From a virus, in IMG/VR virus record IMGVR_UViG_3300021964_000294, positions 1-31,817 of that record: a stretch of 31,817 nucleotides of DNA, one strand, 5' to 3'. Below are positions 30,048 through 31,817 of this stretch, in pieces. Position 1 is the stretch's first letter. Every line of letters begins with the position of its first letter. The notes beneath the pieces were generated by a model, which saw only the letters and a program-made list of their open reading frames with translations, did not search any database and was not told the DNA's origin. Both the position numbers and the translations under genes were made by a program.

Positions 30048-31817
30048 TTTTTAATTCCTCTATTTGTTTCTGTTGTTCTTTTATTGCCTCTACTAAATAA
30101 GGTATCATTTCCTCATATCGTAAAATCTTGTATTCTTTATCATCATCTGCTTTTAATGGTAGTTTTTTCTCATCAACCAAATGTGGTAAAATCTTTTCTA
30201 CTTCTTGTGCTTTAAATCCTGCACTTAATCTATCTCCACCCTTTTTCCAGTTAAATGTATGTCCTTCTAATTTGCTTACTACATCTAATCCATTCTCTAT
30301 TTTTTCAAAGTTTTCTTTTAGTCTTATATCAGATGGTGTAGTAGAGAATGCAATAACATCTTGGTCAAAGTGTGCATCTTGGCTATTGTCTATTCTCATT
30401 GCTTCTGTAGCATTAGTAGTAAATGCCATATAATTATTTGAGTGGTCATAATTAATCATACCAACATCTTGGTCGTTAATATCTCCAAATTCTATTTTAC
30501 AACCATTAGCAGCAGGACTAAGAAGTGTTAAACGAACAGTAGTGTTGTTCTCTACTAATAATTGTGAATTACTTGCAGTAAATGTTCCAGCAGAAGCATT
30601 TTTAATGTGTAGCTTAGCTTCAGGACTGGTTTCTCCTATACCGACATTAGCAGTATCTTTAATAACAAAAGCATTAGCATTAACACTACCACCAGATGAA
30701 TTATATACTTGAATACGAAATGTTCCACCCTCGTTTTGCATTTGATATGCACCATAACTTCCATTGTGAATAGCACCTGTGCTTATATTTCTATTAAATC
30801 CTAAAATACCTGTAATAGAAGAGCCTCCACCTATTTCAAAATATCCACCAGCAGTTACAAGTTTTGAATAAGTTAAATCAAGTTTTAAAATATCATTAGT
30901 TGAGCTTGGACTATTGGTTTTACCAATAAATAAACCATTGGCATTATTTGCTATATAAGCACCTGTATCAACATCATCAAACAATAATGCAGGATAAGTA
31001 CCACCATCTTCAATTTTTATATTACCATCTACTTGTAATTTTTCTGTAGGTGATGTAACTCCTATACCGACATTGCCATCGTGTGTAATTCTCATTTTTT
31101 CTGTTGGCACTGCATCGCTTGTTGCTGCTCTTGTAGAAAATGCTAAATTACCTCTATAATCTGCTACACCATATTCTTCTGCTGTAATTCTTACTGATGG
31201 ATATGTGCTATTGAAGTGATTCATACCAATATGAACTTTACCTTGAACACTACCACTACCACCTGCTACTTGTCTTATCATTAAAGCATCTGCATCATTA
31301 GTAGTTTCCTCAATGTGAAGTTTACTTAAAGGTGATGAAGTTCCTATACCGACATTACCTGAACCTCTAATTCTCATAGCTTCTGCTGTTGTTCCACCAG
31401 TACTTGTTGTAAGTATAGCTAATGCACCTTCAGAATCATTGTGAGAGTTAGCATAATGTCTTAATAATACTTGTCCTGAAGCACCTGCTACATTTGTATT
31501 ATCAAATAAAAGTGATTGATGTTCAGATAAACTACCACCACCGACAAGATGTGTTGGTGCTCCTATAATCATATTAGTAGTATCATTACTACCAGTAACA
31601 TCTAACTTAGCACCAGGTAAGTTAGTTCCTATACCGACATTTTGAGAACTATCTATTCTCATAGCTTCAGCATTACCTGAATACCATACGTGTCCACTTG
31701 TATTTGCAGAAGCACCATAAAGCATAAATCCACCTGCAAAAGAATCTATTGGTCCAACATAAAAATTATTAATTGAATTTATACCCATACCTCTAAAACT
31801 TGTGCCTGAAGCATCTT
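30040..31817 (-). CDS. Tail fibre with C-terminal S74 intramolecular chaperone (N-terminus outside window)
   Basis: The frame stays open to the window edge. An ATG at 31788 exists, but the nine codons before it (DASGTSFRG) read as ordinary fibre sequence, so the gene is probably truncated here. The body has at least four repeats of the type NVGIGTxSPxxKL, preceded by EAMRI, a common fibre motif. The C-terminal 97 residues begin at SDIRLKENF; Ser and Lys there are the catalytic dyad of the S74 chaperone, which trimerises, folds the fibre and then cleaves itself off. It probably binds the host surface. Confidence 0.8.
   Translation of the reverse strand, partial: DASGTSFRGMGINSINNFYVGPIDSFAGGFMLYGASANTSGHVWYSGNAEAMRIDSSQNVGIGTNLPGAKLDVTGSNDTTNMIIGAPTHLVGGGSLSEHQSLLFDNTNVAGASGQVLLRHYANSHNDSEGALAILTTSTGGTTAEAMRIRGSGNVGIGTSSPLSKLHIEETTNDADALMIRQVAGGSGSVQGKVHIGMNHFNSTYPSVRITAEEYGVADYRGNLAFSTRAATSDAVPTEKMRITHDGNVGIGVTSPTEKLQVDGNIKIEDGGTYPALLFDDVDTGAYIANNANGLFIGKTNSPSSTNDILKLDLTYSKLVTAGGYFEIGGGSSITGILGFNRNISTGAIHNGSYGAYQMQNEGGTFRIQVYNSSGGSVNANAFVIKDTANVGIGETSPEAKLHIKNASAGTFTASNSQLLVENNTTVRLTLLSPAANGCKIEFGDINDQDVGMINYDHSNNYMAFTTNATEAMRIDNSQDAHFDQDVIAFSTTPSDIRLKENFEKIENGLDVVSKLEGHTFNWKKGGDRLSAGFKAQEVEKILPHLVDEKKLPLKADDDKEYKILRYEEMIPYLVEAIKEQQKQIEELKNG

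Noticed and set aside
1-31817. CRISPR array, tRNA genes, insertion sequences
   Set aside because: No repeat-spacer pattern, no tRNA consensus and no transposase were seen.

Overview
The window is about a third of a kilobase short of 32 kb of a tailed double-stranded DNA phage genome. It is AT-rich, very densely packed, and has many stop/start overlaps (TAATG, ATGA). The gene set has no bacterial housekeeping genes. Several small proteins look like families I associate with marine phages (pelagiphages, cyanophages). An AT-rich marine heterotroph is therefore a reasonable host guess, but this is inference. Terminase, portal, major capsid protein, DNA polymerase and RNA polymerase are not seen and would lie outside the window if present.

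Left arm (1 to about 10456, all + strand): the early and replication region. It opens with about 480 nt of strongly structured non-coding DNA, then small early genes of unknown function, including a 23-residue four-cysteine microprotein and a zinc-ribbon protein. A recombination/replication operon follows: ERF-like annealing protein, SSB-like protein ending in DDLPF, a primase-helicase fusion (archaeo-eukaryotic primase plus DnaB/RecA-like helicase) and a Holliday-junction-resolvase-like nuclease. A GroES co-chaperonin, a second PD-(D/E)XK-like nuclease and two small proteins end the arm.

Right arm (10560 to 31817, all - strand, read right to left): virion and lysis genes. In transcription order these are a tail fibre with an S74 intramolecular chaperone (cut by the window edge), small proteins including an XhlA-like coiled-coil/membrane protein, a cassette of five tiny lysine-rich proteins, a metallophosphoesterase, a probable tail nozzle protein, an FN3-containing tail protein, an unknown protein, a T4-type lysozyme, two probable internal virion proteins, and a 3125-residue giant protein filling 9.4 kb. 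The arms converge on a bidirectional hairpin terminator at 10436-10483.

The most unusual signal is in the gaps of the early arm. Most gaps above about 70 nt hold a hairpin, pseudoknot, or multi-branched fold closed by a long-range stem. Many sit just upstream of the next gene's ribosome-binding site. Two of them (928-1095 and 1630-1797) are the same length, share their closing stem and several internal sequence blocks, and look like paralogous copies of one RNA element. Closing stems of 18, 11 (exactly abutted four-way junction), 13, 15, 8 and 11-13 bp recur. All structures were found by reading complementary segments by eye; no folding energy was calculated.
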